Origin: Bacteroidia bacterium
GTDB lineage: Bacteria > Bacteroidota > Bacteroidia > Flavobacteriales > Schleiferiaceae
Direction of reading: 5' to 3'
Assembly: GCA_030427785.1 (NCBI GenBank)
Contig: JAUICR010000004.1
Location: 1-41,849, forward strand
Length of the DNA stretch: 41,849 nucleotides
A program made the translations under genes and the position numbers. The notes beneath the pieces were generated by a model. That model had not been told where the DNA came from. It saw only the letters and a list, made by a program, of their open reading frames with translations, and made no database searches. Positions 19,582 through 28,360 of this stretch are shown here, in pieces; the stretch's first letter is position 1, and each line of letters opens with the position of its first letter.

Positions 19582-19651
19582 GTTTAATTCAATTTTAATA
19601 AAACGAAAACGGTAGGTACAGACGCACCTATCCCATCAAATTGAATTAAAC
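19582..19651 (-). promoter_or_regulatory. Candidate intercistronic RNA hairpin upstream of the RND pump
   Basis: Perfect 14-bp inverted repeat GTTTAATTCAATTT (19582-19595)/AAATTGAATTAAAC (19638-19651), with nested GGTAGGT (19611-19617)/ACCTATC (19626-19632). Confidence 0.5.
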
Positions 19652-19948
19652 TTTAGGAGGCCTAAATGTGGAAATAAAAGGAGTGTCGGGCAGCATATCC
19701 GAATAAAAGGAATGATACTCGGTAGCTACTTCAGCTAGTAAAACACTAAAAAAGGTTTGATCCATCACCATATTTACATGACAACATTGGCACTGGCAAA
19801 AAGGCGAACAGGGTTCTTCGGAATCGTTATGGTGATTGTGATTGCGTTGTTCGGTAGATTGCTGTTGATCTTGATACATAATATCTCCACATGGCCAAAC
19901 CATGAGTGCGCCTAGGTAAAGAGATAATATGGCAGCAATTACTTTCAA
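19646..19948 (-). CDS. Small secreted His/Cys-rich protein of a heavy-metal efflux cluster (DUF6660-like)
   Basis: Signal peptide; NHNHHNDSEEPCSPFCQCQCCHVNM; C-terminal PPKV; adjacent to the RND pump. Confidence 0.65.
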   Translation of the reverse strand: MKVIAAILSLYLGALMVWPCGDIMYQDQQQSTEQRNHNHHNDSEEPCSPFCQCQCCHVNMVMDQTFFSVLLAEVATEYHSFYSDMLPDTPFISTFRPPKV

Positions 19949-19975
19949 GGGGCTAAATATAAATATTTTTAGGAG

Positions 19976-20641
19976 CTATTCGCCAAAGTTGATGGTCATG
20001 CCTAGCAGTAGGCTTGTGGTATTGCTGTAATAATCAACTTGCTCATATGCCAATTTACGTGGGATAAACATACTGTAGTTATTGCGTAGTTCTAGGCTGA
20101 ATAAAAAGTTTGTGTTAATAGGAAATAATACTCCACAACCTAGTGTGGTACCGGCAAGGCCACGGCTGTTAGTATACTTTTCATTTATCGATCCATAAAG
20201 TGGTTGGCCCGATGTAGTTTCACTACGCACGGTACTTACCAAGCCGCCCAAATAAAGCCCTCCATTGGCAAAAAATTTAACTTCCTTACCCACGGTTAAT
20301 CGGAGCATTACAGGTGCTATTATCTGATTGTAGTGTGAATAGTTTTGATAGGTGTACAAGGCATTCCCACTTTCGTCATAATGGGTACGGTCGGTTTTTG
20401 ATCCCGTTCTTTCATAACTGAGGCCAAACCTCAGTGATAATTCGTTGGTAAAATGGTAGGCCATAGCGCTACCTACGCCAAAACCGAAATTAGGCTCCTG
20501 ATGCTCACCATACGATAATCCGTTGCTGGTATAATTTATGGCTGGGCCTACTTCAGTACTTAAAGAGAAGTTACCTTTTTGAGCGCTAAGGCTAAGGGAA
20601 AGGGTAAATACTAAAAGGATAAGCGTGTATAAGTTCTTCAT
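19976..20641 (-). CDS. Outer-membrane beta-barrel protein (PorT-like)
   Basis: Signal peptide LSLSLSAQ; alternating beta-strand pattern ending in LLLGMTINFGE. Confidence 0.75.
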   Translation of the reverse strand: MKNLYTLILLVFTLSLSLSAQKGNFSLSTEVGPAINYTSNGLSYGEHQEPNFGFGVGSAMAYHFTNELSLRFGLSYERTGSKTDRTHYDESGNALYTYQNYSHYNQIIAPVMLRLTVGKEVKFFANGGLYLGGLVSTVRSETTSGQPLYGSINEKYTNSRGLAGTTLGCGVLFPINTNFLFSLELRNNYSMFIPRKLAYEQVDYYSNTTSLLLGMTINFGE

Positions 20642-20865
20642 GATGTCGTATCTAGATGTTCAAGGTTTGATAATATCGAATATAGGAAGAATATGTTTAC
20701 AGTTTGAAAATCGAATTATTAGAGAAGCGGTGGGATGGTATTGCCAAGCTGCCTTGATTGATCAGAAAAGTGATAGGTGCCAAAATTGGTTAATAAAAAT
20801 TTAAGAGTGTTAAAATGGAAACCATGCCACAAGTGGAGGTAAATGGTAGGGAATGCGGTATAGTT

Positions 20866-21441
20866 TTAATGACCATGACCCTTTTCGTTCATTACATCGC
20901 TGTGGGCTGACTCGATTAATGAATAAAATTCAGAGTCAGTTATTTTAATGAAGTCAAACTCTTGAGGAATAGTTAAAATGTGAGGATGAACGCTGTCAAA
21001 CATGAAGTAAAAATAAGATTCAATATTTTCACTATTCCTTATGCTTAAATGGTCATAAAGAAGTTGAGGGTACTCTAGGGATTTTTTAATAATGTAAGAT
21101 TGAAAAAAGCTAACATTATCCGCGTCCCATTTTCCATTGATTGAAATTTCAATCCATTTATTCATTTGTGTTGATAAAGGAAGGCTATCAAGGGCGAAAA
21201 AGGCCTTAATATATTCCATATGATTGTCATATAAAGGAGCCTGACCAGTATTAGAATACCCAAAAGTCGCCTTAAAAGTTTCAAACGTGTTAGGAAAGCT
21301 ATTGAAGAACATTTTTTGGTTTTCAAGAGAATGGCTTAGTTTTAATTCACCATAAGATTCTATAATTTTTGTTACACTAATTTTCTGTGAGTAAGTAAAA
21401 GTGACTATTAGTAAAAACGATATAGTGATTAGGTTCTTCAT
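20866..21441 (-). CDS. Hypothetical secreted protein
   Basis: 191 aa with signal peptide (MKNLITISFLLIVTFTYSQK); no family recognised. Confidence 0.65.
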   Translation of the reverse strand: MKNLITISFLLIVTFTYSQKISVTKIIESYGELKLSHSLENQKMFFNSFPNTFETFKATFGYSNTGQAPLYDNHMEYIKAFFALDSLPLSTQMNKWIEISINGKWDADNVSFFQSYIIKKSLEYPQLLYDHLSIRNSENIESYFYFMFDSVHPHILTIPQEFDFIKITDSEFYSLIESAHSDVMNEKGHGH

Positions 21442-21463
21442 TATTGCTTTTCTAAAAAGGGAT

Positions 21464-21516
21464 TAAAACACCTTCGTGTATTAATGGCAATAGGGGGTCT
21501 CCTTTTTTTCACAGTA
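21464..21516 (-). pseudogene. Remnant of an msrA 3' end
   Basis: Minus-strand translation YCEKKETPYCH*YTKVF* versus intact MsrA C-terminus YDKKGGTPYCHKYTKLF* (22016 gene); 29 of 33 nt identical over the last 33 nt. Confidence 0.7.
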
Positions 21517-21571
21517 CTCCCCTGAAAGAGGTTAAAAACGTACAAATCTGTAGCATTACAAGGTGTTTTTT

Positions 21572-21982
21572 TTAGTTTTTCTTTCTTATGTGTTTTCCCC
21601 AAACCCAAAGTTCTGTCCATCTAGGATCAACTGTCGTAGGACTTGAGTTTTGTCTACCAACTAGTACTAGCAAACTGTCTCTTGTCCAGTCGAGTGCATA
21701 AATCTTTTTGTCAGTCTTTATTGTTCCAAAGTCAAACTCTATGGCTTTCGGATAAGTTGTGTCTTTTTCAAAATTTATATATTCTTCACCAAGCATGGTA
21801 TCCTCAATACCTGTTATATATAGTCGGTCTGGTTTATTGAAGTCTTTAAGTTCAATTTCTTCAGCGTTTTTTATTTTCTTTTCATGCATTTCACCTCCAA
21901 TAAAACCTATTATTCCTCCTATGATTGCCACAATGACTATAAAACCAATAAACCATTTACTCCTAATAGCTTCTGTCATCAT
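21572..21982 (-). CDS. Hypothetical single-TM protein
   Basis: 136 aa; N-terminal TM WFIGFIVIVAIIGGIIGFIGG. Confidence 0.65.
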   Translation of the reverse strand: MMTEAIRSKWFIGFIVIVAIIGGIIGFIGGEMHEKKIKNAEEIELKDFNKPDRLYITGIEDTMLGEEYINFEKDTTYPKAIEFDFGTIKTDKKIYALDWTRDSLLVLVGRQNSSPTTVDPRWTELWVWGKHIRKKN

Positions 21983-22015
21983 TTAGTACTTCATTAAATG
22001 CACGCCAACTAATTT

Positions 22016-22579
22016 CTAAAACAACTTAGTGTATTTATGGCAATAGGGAGTTCCACCTTTTTTATCGTAATAATCTTGGTGGCGATCGTCTATCTCACTG
22101 TAAAAAGGCCCGGCCTTAGTAAGTTCGGTAGCTACTTTATAGCCTTTGGCTTCCAGTATTTTTATCAGTTTCTCAGCAATTTCTTTTTGCTCTTCACTCA
22201 GATAAAAAATAGCCGAGCGGTACTGTTCGCCAATATCAGGACCCTGGCGGTTTACTTGAGTAGGGTCGTGAGTTTCAAAGAAAATTTTACAAAGGGTTTC
22301 ATAATCTGTGATGGTGGGGTCAAAAATCACCTCTACCGTTTCGGCATGGCCAGTACGCCCTGTACACACTTCTTTGTAGCTAGGGTTTTTTACATGACCG
22401 CCTGTGTAGCCTACGGTGGTAGAAATCACACCTTCTACCTTTTGCAAATAATATTCGGTACCCCAGTAGCAGCCTGAGGCAAAAAGTGCTCTTTCCATTT
22501 GTTTTGCGGGTTTATTGTTTTGCGCCCCCAGCGAGAAACTCCAAAGAATAAGGGCGCTAAAAATTAGTTTAAAATTCAT
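22016..22579 (-). CDS. msrA: Peptide-methionine (S)-S-oxide reductase
   Basis: ALFASGCYWGTEYYLQKVEGVISTTVGYTGG; EVIFDPTITDYETL; FFETHDPTQVNRQGPDIGEQYRSAIFY. Confidence 0.96.
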   Translation of the reverse strand: MNFKLIFSALILWSFSLGAQNNKPAKQMERALFASGCYWGTEYYLQKVEGVISTTVGYTGGHVKNPSYKEVCTGRTGHAETVEVIFDPTITDYETLCKIFFETHDPTQVNRQGPDIGEQYRSAIFYLSEEQKEIAEKLIKILEAKGYKVATELTKAGPFYSEIDDRHQDYYDKKGGTPYCHKYTKLF

Positions 22580-22630
22580 AACATAGGTTTTTGAACCAAC
22601 TGTTGGGCAAGTTTCACGCCAAGCTCCACA

Positions 22631-23623
22631 TTAGGCCAAAGCTCTTTGTTTTTCCAAATATTGTACTATTTGCACTGCGTTAGTTGCCGCTCCTTTGCGC
22701 AGGTTATCAGCCACTATCCAGCAGTTTAGAGTATTTACTTGGCTGAGGTCTCTGCGTATTCTCCCCACTTGCACATCATCTTTGCCACGGGCGTATAGCG
22801 GCATTGGGTAACTGTTTACATCCGGCTGGTCGAGCACACTTAGCCCTTCGGTATGTGCAAGTAGTTTCTTTATATCATTGGTGTTAAACTCTTGTTCAAA
22901 CTCAATATTCACACTTTCGGAGTGCCCCCCCATTACCGGTACGCGCACAGCAGTGGCGGTAACATGCACTTGGTTGTCACCTAATATTTTCTTGGTTTCG
23001 TTGGTCAACTTCATTTCCTCTTTGGTGTAGCCATTGTCCGTAAAATCATCGCAATGAGGAATACAGTTTCTATCAATCTGATAAGGATAGGCCATTTCTC
23101 CTTTTTTGCCTTCACGCTCATTATTCATTTGCTCCAAAGCTTTTACTCCCGTGCCTGTAATACTTTGGTACGTGCTTACCACCACACGCTTTATCGTATA
23201 TTTTTCATGCAATGGTTTTAGCACCATCACCAGTTGAATAGTAGAGCAATTGGGGTTAGCAATTATTTTGTCATCGGCACTAAGCTCATGGCCGTTAATT
23301 TCTGGTACGATAAGTTTTTTGCTGGGGTCCATTCGCCATGCCGATGAATTATCAATAACGGTGATTCCTGCTTCAGCAAACTTTGGAGCCCATTCTAAAG
23401 ATGTGCTTCCACCTGCCGAAAAGATGGTAAAATCGGGTTTGGCATCTATAGCCGATTGCATGGAAATAATCTTCACCGGTTTACCTTTAAAAGTAATTTC
23501 CTTACCCACAGATTTTTCAGAGGCTACCAAAAGTAGCTCTTCAATGTTCAGGTTCCTTTCTTCTAATACGGTCAAAATCTCTGAGCCTACCAATCCGGTG
23601 GCTCCTACCACAGCTAATCTCAT
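22631..23623 (-). CDS. asd: Aspartate-semialdehyde dehydrogenase
   Basis: MRLAVVGATGLVGSEIL; ANPNCSTIQLVMVLKPLH; STYQSITGTGVKALEQM; VPVMGGHSESVNIEF. Confidence 0.96.
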   Translation of the reverse strand: MRLAVVGATGLVGSEILTVLEERNLNIEELLLVASEKSVGKEITFKGKPVKIISMQSAIDAKPDFTIFSAGGSTSLEWAPKFAEAGITVIDNSSAWRMDPSKKLIVPEINGHELSADDKIIANPNCSTIQLVMVLKPLHEKYTIKRVVVSTYQSITGTGVKALEQMNNEREGKKGEMAYPYQIDRNCIPHCDDFTDNGYTKEEMKLTNETKKILGDNQVHVTATAVRVPVMGGHSESVNIEFEQEFNTNDIKKLLAHTEGLSVLDQPDVNSYPMPLYARGKDDVQVGRIRRDLSQVNTLNCWIVADNLRKGAATNAVQIVQYLEKQRALA

Positions 23624-23694
23624 CTTTTCGCGAAAATTTGTTTTACTTTAATGAATGAAAAATCCTTTGCAAATTTAGGCCTAATTGCTACTAC

Positions 23695-26301
23695 ATGAAG
23701 AAGCTGCTATTCGTGATTTTATTTCCTACCTGGCTCTGCGGCCAAATTGTGCATTCTGATGATTTTTCTGATGGAAACTTTACTTCTCTGCTACCGTGGT
23801 CAGGTGATGACAGCTTGTTTGAGGTTAACCTAAACAATGAGCTACATCTCAACGACAATATTTCCCGAAAGGCCTATTTATCTACCCCAAGCGCCCTTAT
23901 TAATAATGCCAGCTGGGAGTTTTATACCCGCATGGAGTTCAATCCTTCTTCCAGTAATTATTGCAAAGTGTATTTGGTGAGCGATCAGGCAGATCTCAAT
24001 AATTCTTTAAATGGCTACTATGTTAGGCTTGGTGGAAGCTCTGCAGATAGAATTAGTCTTTACAAGCAAACAGGAAGTAGCTCAAGCCTTGTGGCCGAAT
24101 CATCAGACGATTGGCTGGATGTAGCCATTGTGGAGGTTGGAATAAAAGTGACTCGAGATAGCACCGGTTTTTGGGTTTTGAGTGCTGATACATCCGGTGG
24201 AACCAATTACCAGGTTTTGGATTCAGCGCTAGAGAGCAGTCATTTTACCAGCTCTTTTTTTGGTGTGGCTTGCACCTACACAAGCACCAGAGCTGATAAA
24301 ATGTTTTTTGATAATTTTTATTGGCAAGGCGAGGCATTTGTAGATAATAAGCCCGCGGCCATAAGTAGTGTGGAAGTAATTTCGACCAATATTTTGGAAA
24401 TCGAGTTTAGCGAAAGCCTGGAGAAAACGAGTGCGGAAACTATTTCTAACTATCAAGTGGATGGAGGAATAGGGAACCCACAATTGGCAAAACTTGACCC
24501 GGTGGATAATAGGTTGGTGACATTGACTTTTTCCAAATCCTTTGTTAATCGGCAGGTTTACAAGGTAAATGTTAATGGTGTTGAAGATTTGTTTTCAAAC
24601 ATCACAACCGACAGTGCACTCTTTTCTTTTTATCACGCTGAAGCAGGAGATGTAGTGATTAACGAGCTGATGGTAGACCCCAACCCCGTTATTGGCATTC
24701 CGCCAAATGCCCTACCTGAGCGGGAGTATATAGAGTTGTACAACCGTACCAACCTACCCATACAACTAGAGAACTGGATACTTACGGCCGGAACATCTGT
24801 TGAAGTACTGCCCCCTTACTTATTGACACCTAACGGTTTTGTGGTTATCACTAAAGATGAAGGAGTTAATGAATTTCCACCTGGCTTACCCATATTAGGC
24901 TTAGATATGTCATCAGTGGCACTTACCAACTCTGGCAATACGGTTTCACTCAAATCTCCACAAGGTTCTTTAATTTCTACGGTAAGTTATACGGACGATT
25001 GGTACAATGATGCTAACAAGGATAATGGAGGTTGGTCATTAGAGCAAATAGACCCTGATAACAATTGTGGAGGAAGTAGCAATTGGACTGCAAGTACTAA
25101 TACTATGGGTGGTACACCGGGTGCGCAGAATAGCGTTTTTGGGTCTAACCCAGATACTACGGAGCCCGCCTTTATGCGCATATCAATTACTGGCGACAGT
25201 AGCCTTGTTATTTACTTTACCGAAACGGTACAGGATAGCTTGTTGATCCAGATTTCAAATTATAGAATTGAGCCAAGTCTTCAATTAGATTCGGTAAAAA
25301 TGGTAACTGCTGCAAATGATGCGGTAGAACTATTTTTGGCTGAAGCTATAGATCCTCAGGTGATTTATCATTTGAGCCTTTTTGATTATCCGCATGACTG
25401 CAGCAATAATTTAATGAAACCCGATACCTTGATGTTTACAATTCCCGCTGTTCCTTTGACAGGAGAGATATTAATCAATGAAGTGCTATTTAATCCTCCT
25501 ACTGGGGGTTCAGATTTTGTAGAAATTTACAATAACTCAGATAAAATTTTTGATTTATCAAAATTGCGCTTGGCTAATGTTGACCCTGATTTTGGAACAC
25601 CCACCAATGTAAAAATGATAAGTGATGAAAGTTTTCTTTTTGAACCAGGGCGCTATATGGCTTTAAGTTACGATGTGGGATTTTTAGCCAGTTATTACAT
25701 CATAAAGGTTCCAGAGAATTTGCTTGAAACGACAGAAACACTCCCAACAATGAACGATAATGAGGGCACTATTTCGGTGTATACCTCCGATTTACAAACT
25801 CAGGTAGATTATTTGGAATATGACGATGATATGCAGTTGGCTGTGCTAAAGGATGCGGATGGAGTGAGTTTGGAAAGGATAAGCCACGCCAAGCCTACGG
25901 CAGATAAAGATAATTGGCAAAGTGCGGCTTCTACAGCAGGATATGCCACACCAGGTTATTTGAACAGTCAAAACTTCATTCCGCAATCAAAGGGTGAAAT
26001 AAGTGTACAGCCTAAAGTATTTTCGCCAAACCAAGATGGCTACAATGATATATTGACTATCAATTATGATTTTAAAAATCCTAATAATATGGTAACGCTT
26101 TCCATTTGGACCTCAGAGGGGTTTCCGTTGGTGCAGCTTCAAGAAGCGGTAAATGTTGGTCAGCAAGGGTTTTTTACATGGGATGGAACGGATAGTAAGG
26201 GTCAGTTGGCCAACTCAGGAATTTATATCGTGGTGGTTGAATATTTTAATCAAAATGGTGATAGCGAAGTTTTGAGAGTATCGTGTGTACTAAGTTTGTA
26301 G
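23695..26301 (+). CDS. Secreted lamin-tail-domain protein with Ig-like domains and C-terminal FlgD/CHU_C-like (T9SS-type) tail
   Basis: Two LTD-like modules (VVINELMVDPNP..., ILINEVLFNPPTGGSDFVEIYNNS), two SbsA-like Ig repeats, VFSPNQDGYNDILTI...GFFTWDGTDSKGQLANSGIYIVVVEY. Confidence 0.85.
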   Translation: MKKLLFVILFPTWLCGQIVHSDDFSDGNFTSLLPWSGDDSLFEVNLNNELHLNDNISRKAYLSTPSALINNASWEFYTRMEFNPSSSNYCKVYLVSDQADLNNSLNGYYVRLGGSSADRISLYKQTGSSSSLVAESSDDWLDVAIVEVGIKVTRDSTGFWVLSADTSGGTNYQVLDSALESSHFTSSFFGVACTYTSTRADKMFFDNFYWQGEAFVDNKPAAISSVEVISTNILEIEFSESLEKTSAETISNYQVDGGIGNPQLAKLDPVDNRLVTLTFSKSFVNRQVYKVNVNGVEDLFSNITTDSALFSFYHAEAGDVVINELMVDPNPVIGIPPNALPEREYIELYNRTNLPIQLENWILTAGTSVEVLPPYLLTPNGFVVITKDEGVNEFPPGLPILGLDMSSVALTNSGNTVSLKSPQGSLISTVSYTDDWYNDANKDNGGWSLEQIDPDNNCGGSSNWTASTNTMGGTPGAQNSVFGSNPDTTEPAFMRISITGDSSLVIYFTETVQDSLLIQISNYRIEPSLQLDSVKMVTAANDAVELFLAEAIDPQVIYHLSLFDYPHDCSNNLMKPDTLMFTIPAVPLTGEILINEVLFNPPTGGSDFVEIYNNSDKIFDLSKLRLANVDPDFGTPTNVKMISDESFLFEPGRYMALSYDVGFLASYYIIKVPENLLETTETLPTMNDNEGTISVYTSDLQTQVDYLEYDDDMQLAVLKDADGVSLERISHAKPTADKDNWQSAASTAGYATPGYLNSQNFIPQSKGEISVQPKVFSPNQDGYNDILTINYDFKNPNNMVTLSIWTSEGFPLVQLQEAVNVGQQGFFTWDGTDSKGQLANSGIYIVVVEYFNQNGDSEVLRVSCVLSL

Positions 26302-26319
26302 AAAGCAAATAGAAATAAA

Positions 26320-27348
26320 GTGACTAAAGAAGAAAAAATAGCAGCCTTTGATCCCAATGGTTTAGCAAGTAATTCAAACCTTTTTGGTTTGCCTTTTAAT
26401 TATGCAGAATCGCAAGTGGTTGTTCTGCCGGTTCCGTGGGAGGTTACGGTAAGCTATAGTGCTGGTACCGCTAATGCACCTACGGCTATTAAAGAAGCTT
26501 CGCTTCAGGTAGATTTGTACGATGCATTTCTTGTAGATGCCTGGAAACGTGGTGTGTTAATGTTAGAAGTAGACGAAAGGTTAAGCACAAAAAGCTTAAA
26601 GCACAGAAAGCTTGCAGAGCAGTATTTGGATAAATTAGAAGCGGGAGAATCTGATGAAGAACTCTTAAAAGTACTAAACAAAGCCTGTAAGGAAATGGTA
26701 GATTGGGTGGAGGCTCAAGCAACTCAAGTACTAGAGGATGGAAAGCTAATGGCCTTACTGGGTGGGGATCACAGCACTCCTCTGGGTTATTTGCAAGCTC
26801 TCGCCAAAAGGCATGATAGTTTTGGGATATTGCAAATAGATGCTCATGCAGATTTGAGAGTAGCATATGAAGGTTTTAAGTATTCTCATGCCTCCATTAT
26901 GTACAATGCGCTCAAAATCGAGCAAGTCTCAAAACTGGTGCAAGTGGGTATAAGAGACTATTGTGAGTCTGAAAAAGAGATTGTTATAAATAACCCGGAA
27001 AGGGTTTCAACGTTTTTTGATAAGGATATCAAGCAAGCATCTTATGCAGGCAGAACTTGGAAAGAGCAGGTTGATTTAATCGTATCGGAGTTACCTCAAA
27101 AAGTTTATTTGAGTTTTGATATTGATGGCTTAGACCCTAAGCTTTGCCCAAATACAGGAACACCCGTTGCTGGTGGATTCGAAGTTGAAGAGGTATTGTT
27201 TCTTTTGGAGCGTGTAGTGGGAAGCGGAAGGCAAATAATTGGTTTAGACCTAAATGAAGTGTCGCCTGGCGAAGATGAATGGGATGCCAACGTGGGCGCT
27301 CGTTTGCTCTATCGCCTCTGTAATATCATGATGAAATCAGCAGAATAA
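26320..27348 (+). CDS. Ureohydrolase (agmatinase/arginase/formimidoylglutamase family)
   Basis: GGDHSTPLGYL, QIDAHADLR, SFDIDGLDP motifs; GTG start. Confidence 0.9.
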   Translation: MTKEEKIAAFDPNGLASNSNLFGLPFNYAESQVVVLPVPWEVTVSYSAGTANAPTAIKEASLQVDLYDAFLVDAWKRGVLMLEVDERLSTKSLKHRKLAEQYLDKLEAGESDEELLKVLNKACKEMVDWVEAQATQVLEDGKLMALLGGDHSTPLGYLQALAKRHDSFGILQIDAHADLRVAYEGFKYSHASIMYNALKIEQVSKLVQVGIRDYCESEKEIVINNPERVSTFFDKDIKQASYAGRTWKEQVDLIVSELPQKVYLSFDIDGLDPKLCPNTGTPVAGGFEVEEVLFLLERVVGSGRQIIGLDLNEVSPGEDEWDANVGARLLYRLCNIMMKSAE

Positions 27349-27352
27349 AAAG

Positions 27353-27383
27353 AGCCCCAGATTATATCCGGGGCTTTTTTTTT
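27353..27383. terminator. Intrinsic terminator, possibly bidirectional
   Basis: AGCCCC-AGATTATATCC-GGGGCT followed by T9 on the + strand; on the - strand the same stem is followed by CTTTTTA. Confidence 0.88.
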
Positions 27384-28188
27384 ACAATAGAAAAGTAAAG
27401 GTCTGTCCTAGAATAGTTACCGTGGCTACTCTATCACAAGCGCCATTTCCATAATCAAAGGTTCTGGTAAAGAAACTGGGGCTGGACAAATCAAATGAGC
27501 CCGATACTACATTGCTGCAGGTAGCCTCTACACGTAGGGGAGTTAATATTTGGATGTTGAAGCTAATGGAGTCAACAGTTCCACTTGCGTTTCCCGTTAC
27601 TTCTACGGCATTGTCAAATGGGTTTAAGTTTCCATATCCGTCTGTCCAAACTCTCTCTTGGGTGCTCGTCCAAGTTAAATTGGTCTTATTGGGTTTTGTA
27701 ATTACCAAGTTAGATACAAGACTTAAGTAAGGGTCAGAATTGGGTTTGAAACCTTTGAAAGTCAAAACCTGCGAGCCCACGATAAGGTGCTCGTCTACGG
27801 TGTAGTTGGTACTGCTAATACTGGTAATTGAGCCTACGTCAAAAGGATTGTCTACAAAGGTGACGAACAATTTACCTCGTCTTAATCTACCGTCATTTCC
27901 AAGACAGTTGGTGGTTCCAAAATCTAAAGTGATGGTATTAGTGGGGCCGGTAGTATCAATACTTACTTGTGCACATTTGCGCCAAGTGGTAGATTTTTTA
28001 CCCTCATAATTTTCTTCAATACTAACCTGAGCAAGATTAGTAATCTCAGAGTCGAAGTTCATGCTTAGCGCAATGTCCTGATCGGTATGGCTGGGGTTCT
28101 CGATGGTGTTATCAGCCTTTTGTTCTTTTTCGCAAGAAAGTACACTAAAACTTAGTGCCGCAAGAGTCAGAATTTTTAAAGTTTTCAT
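27382..28188 (-). CDS. Hypothetical lipoprotein
   Basis: 268 aa; LSCEKEQ lipobox. Confidence 0.75.
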   Translation of the reverse strand: MKTLKILTLAALSFSVLSCEKEQKADNTIENPSHTDQDIALSMNFDSEITNLAQVSIEENYEGKKSTTWRKCAQVSIDTTGPTNTITLDFGTTNCLGNDGRLRRGKLFVTFVDNPFDVGSITSISSTNYTVDEHLIVGSQVLTFKGFKPNSDPYLSLVSNLVITKPNKTNLTWTSTQERVWTDGYGNLNPFDNAVEVTGNASGTVDSISFNIQILTPLRVEATCSNVVSGSFDLSSPSFFTRTFDYGNGACDRVATVTILGQTFTFLL

Positions 28189-28360
28189 GGTAAATAATTT
28201 TAAGTAATACGCAATTACTAAGATAATTATTGTGTAACACGCTGTACAACAGAGCTGTAATTAGTCATCTCCAATTCTAAGCCGTTAAGCACTAGCGTAT
28301 TTCTCTCTAATTTATTTTTTAGATTTAGCTATCTTCATTCATAAACAAACCTGTAAAATC

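Noticed and set aside
19582-19651. MITE-like insertion with 14-bp terminal inverted repeats
   Set aside because: Considered for the RND leader repeat, but no target-site duplication is visible and the arms coincide with a stop codon and ribosome-binding region, so RNA regulation is the better hypothesis.
23250-23651. 133-aa plus ORF opposite asd
   Set aside because: Antisense shadow of a confident asd gene.
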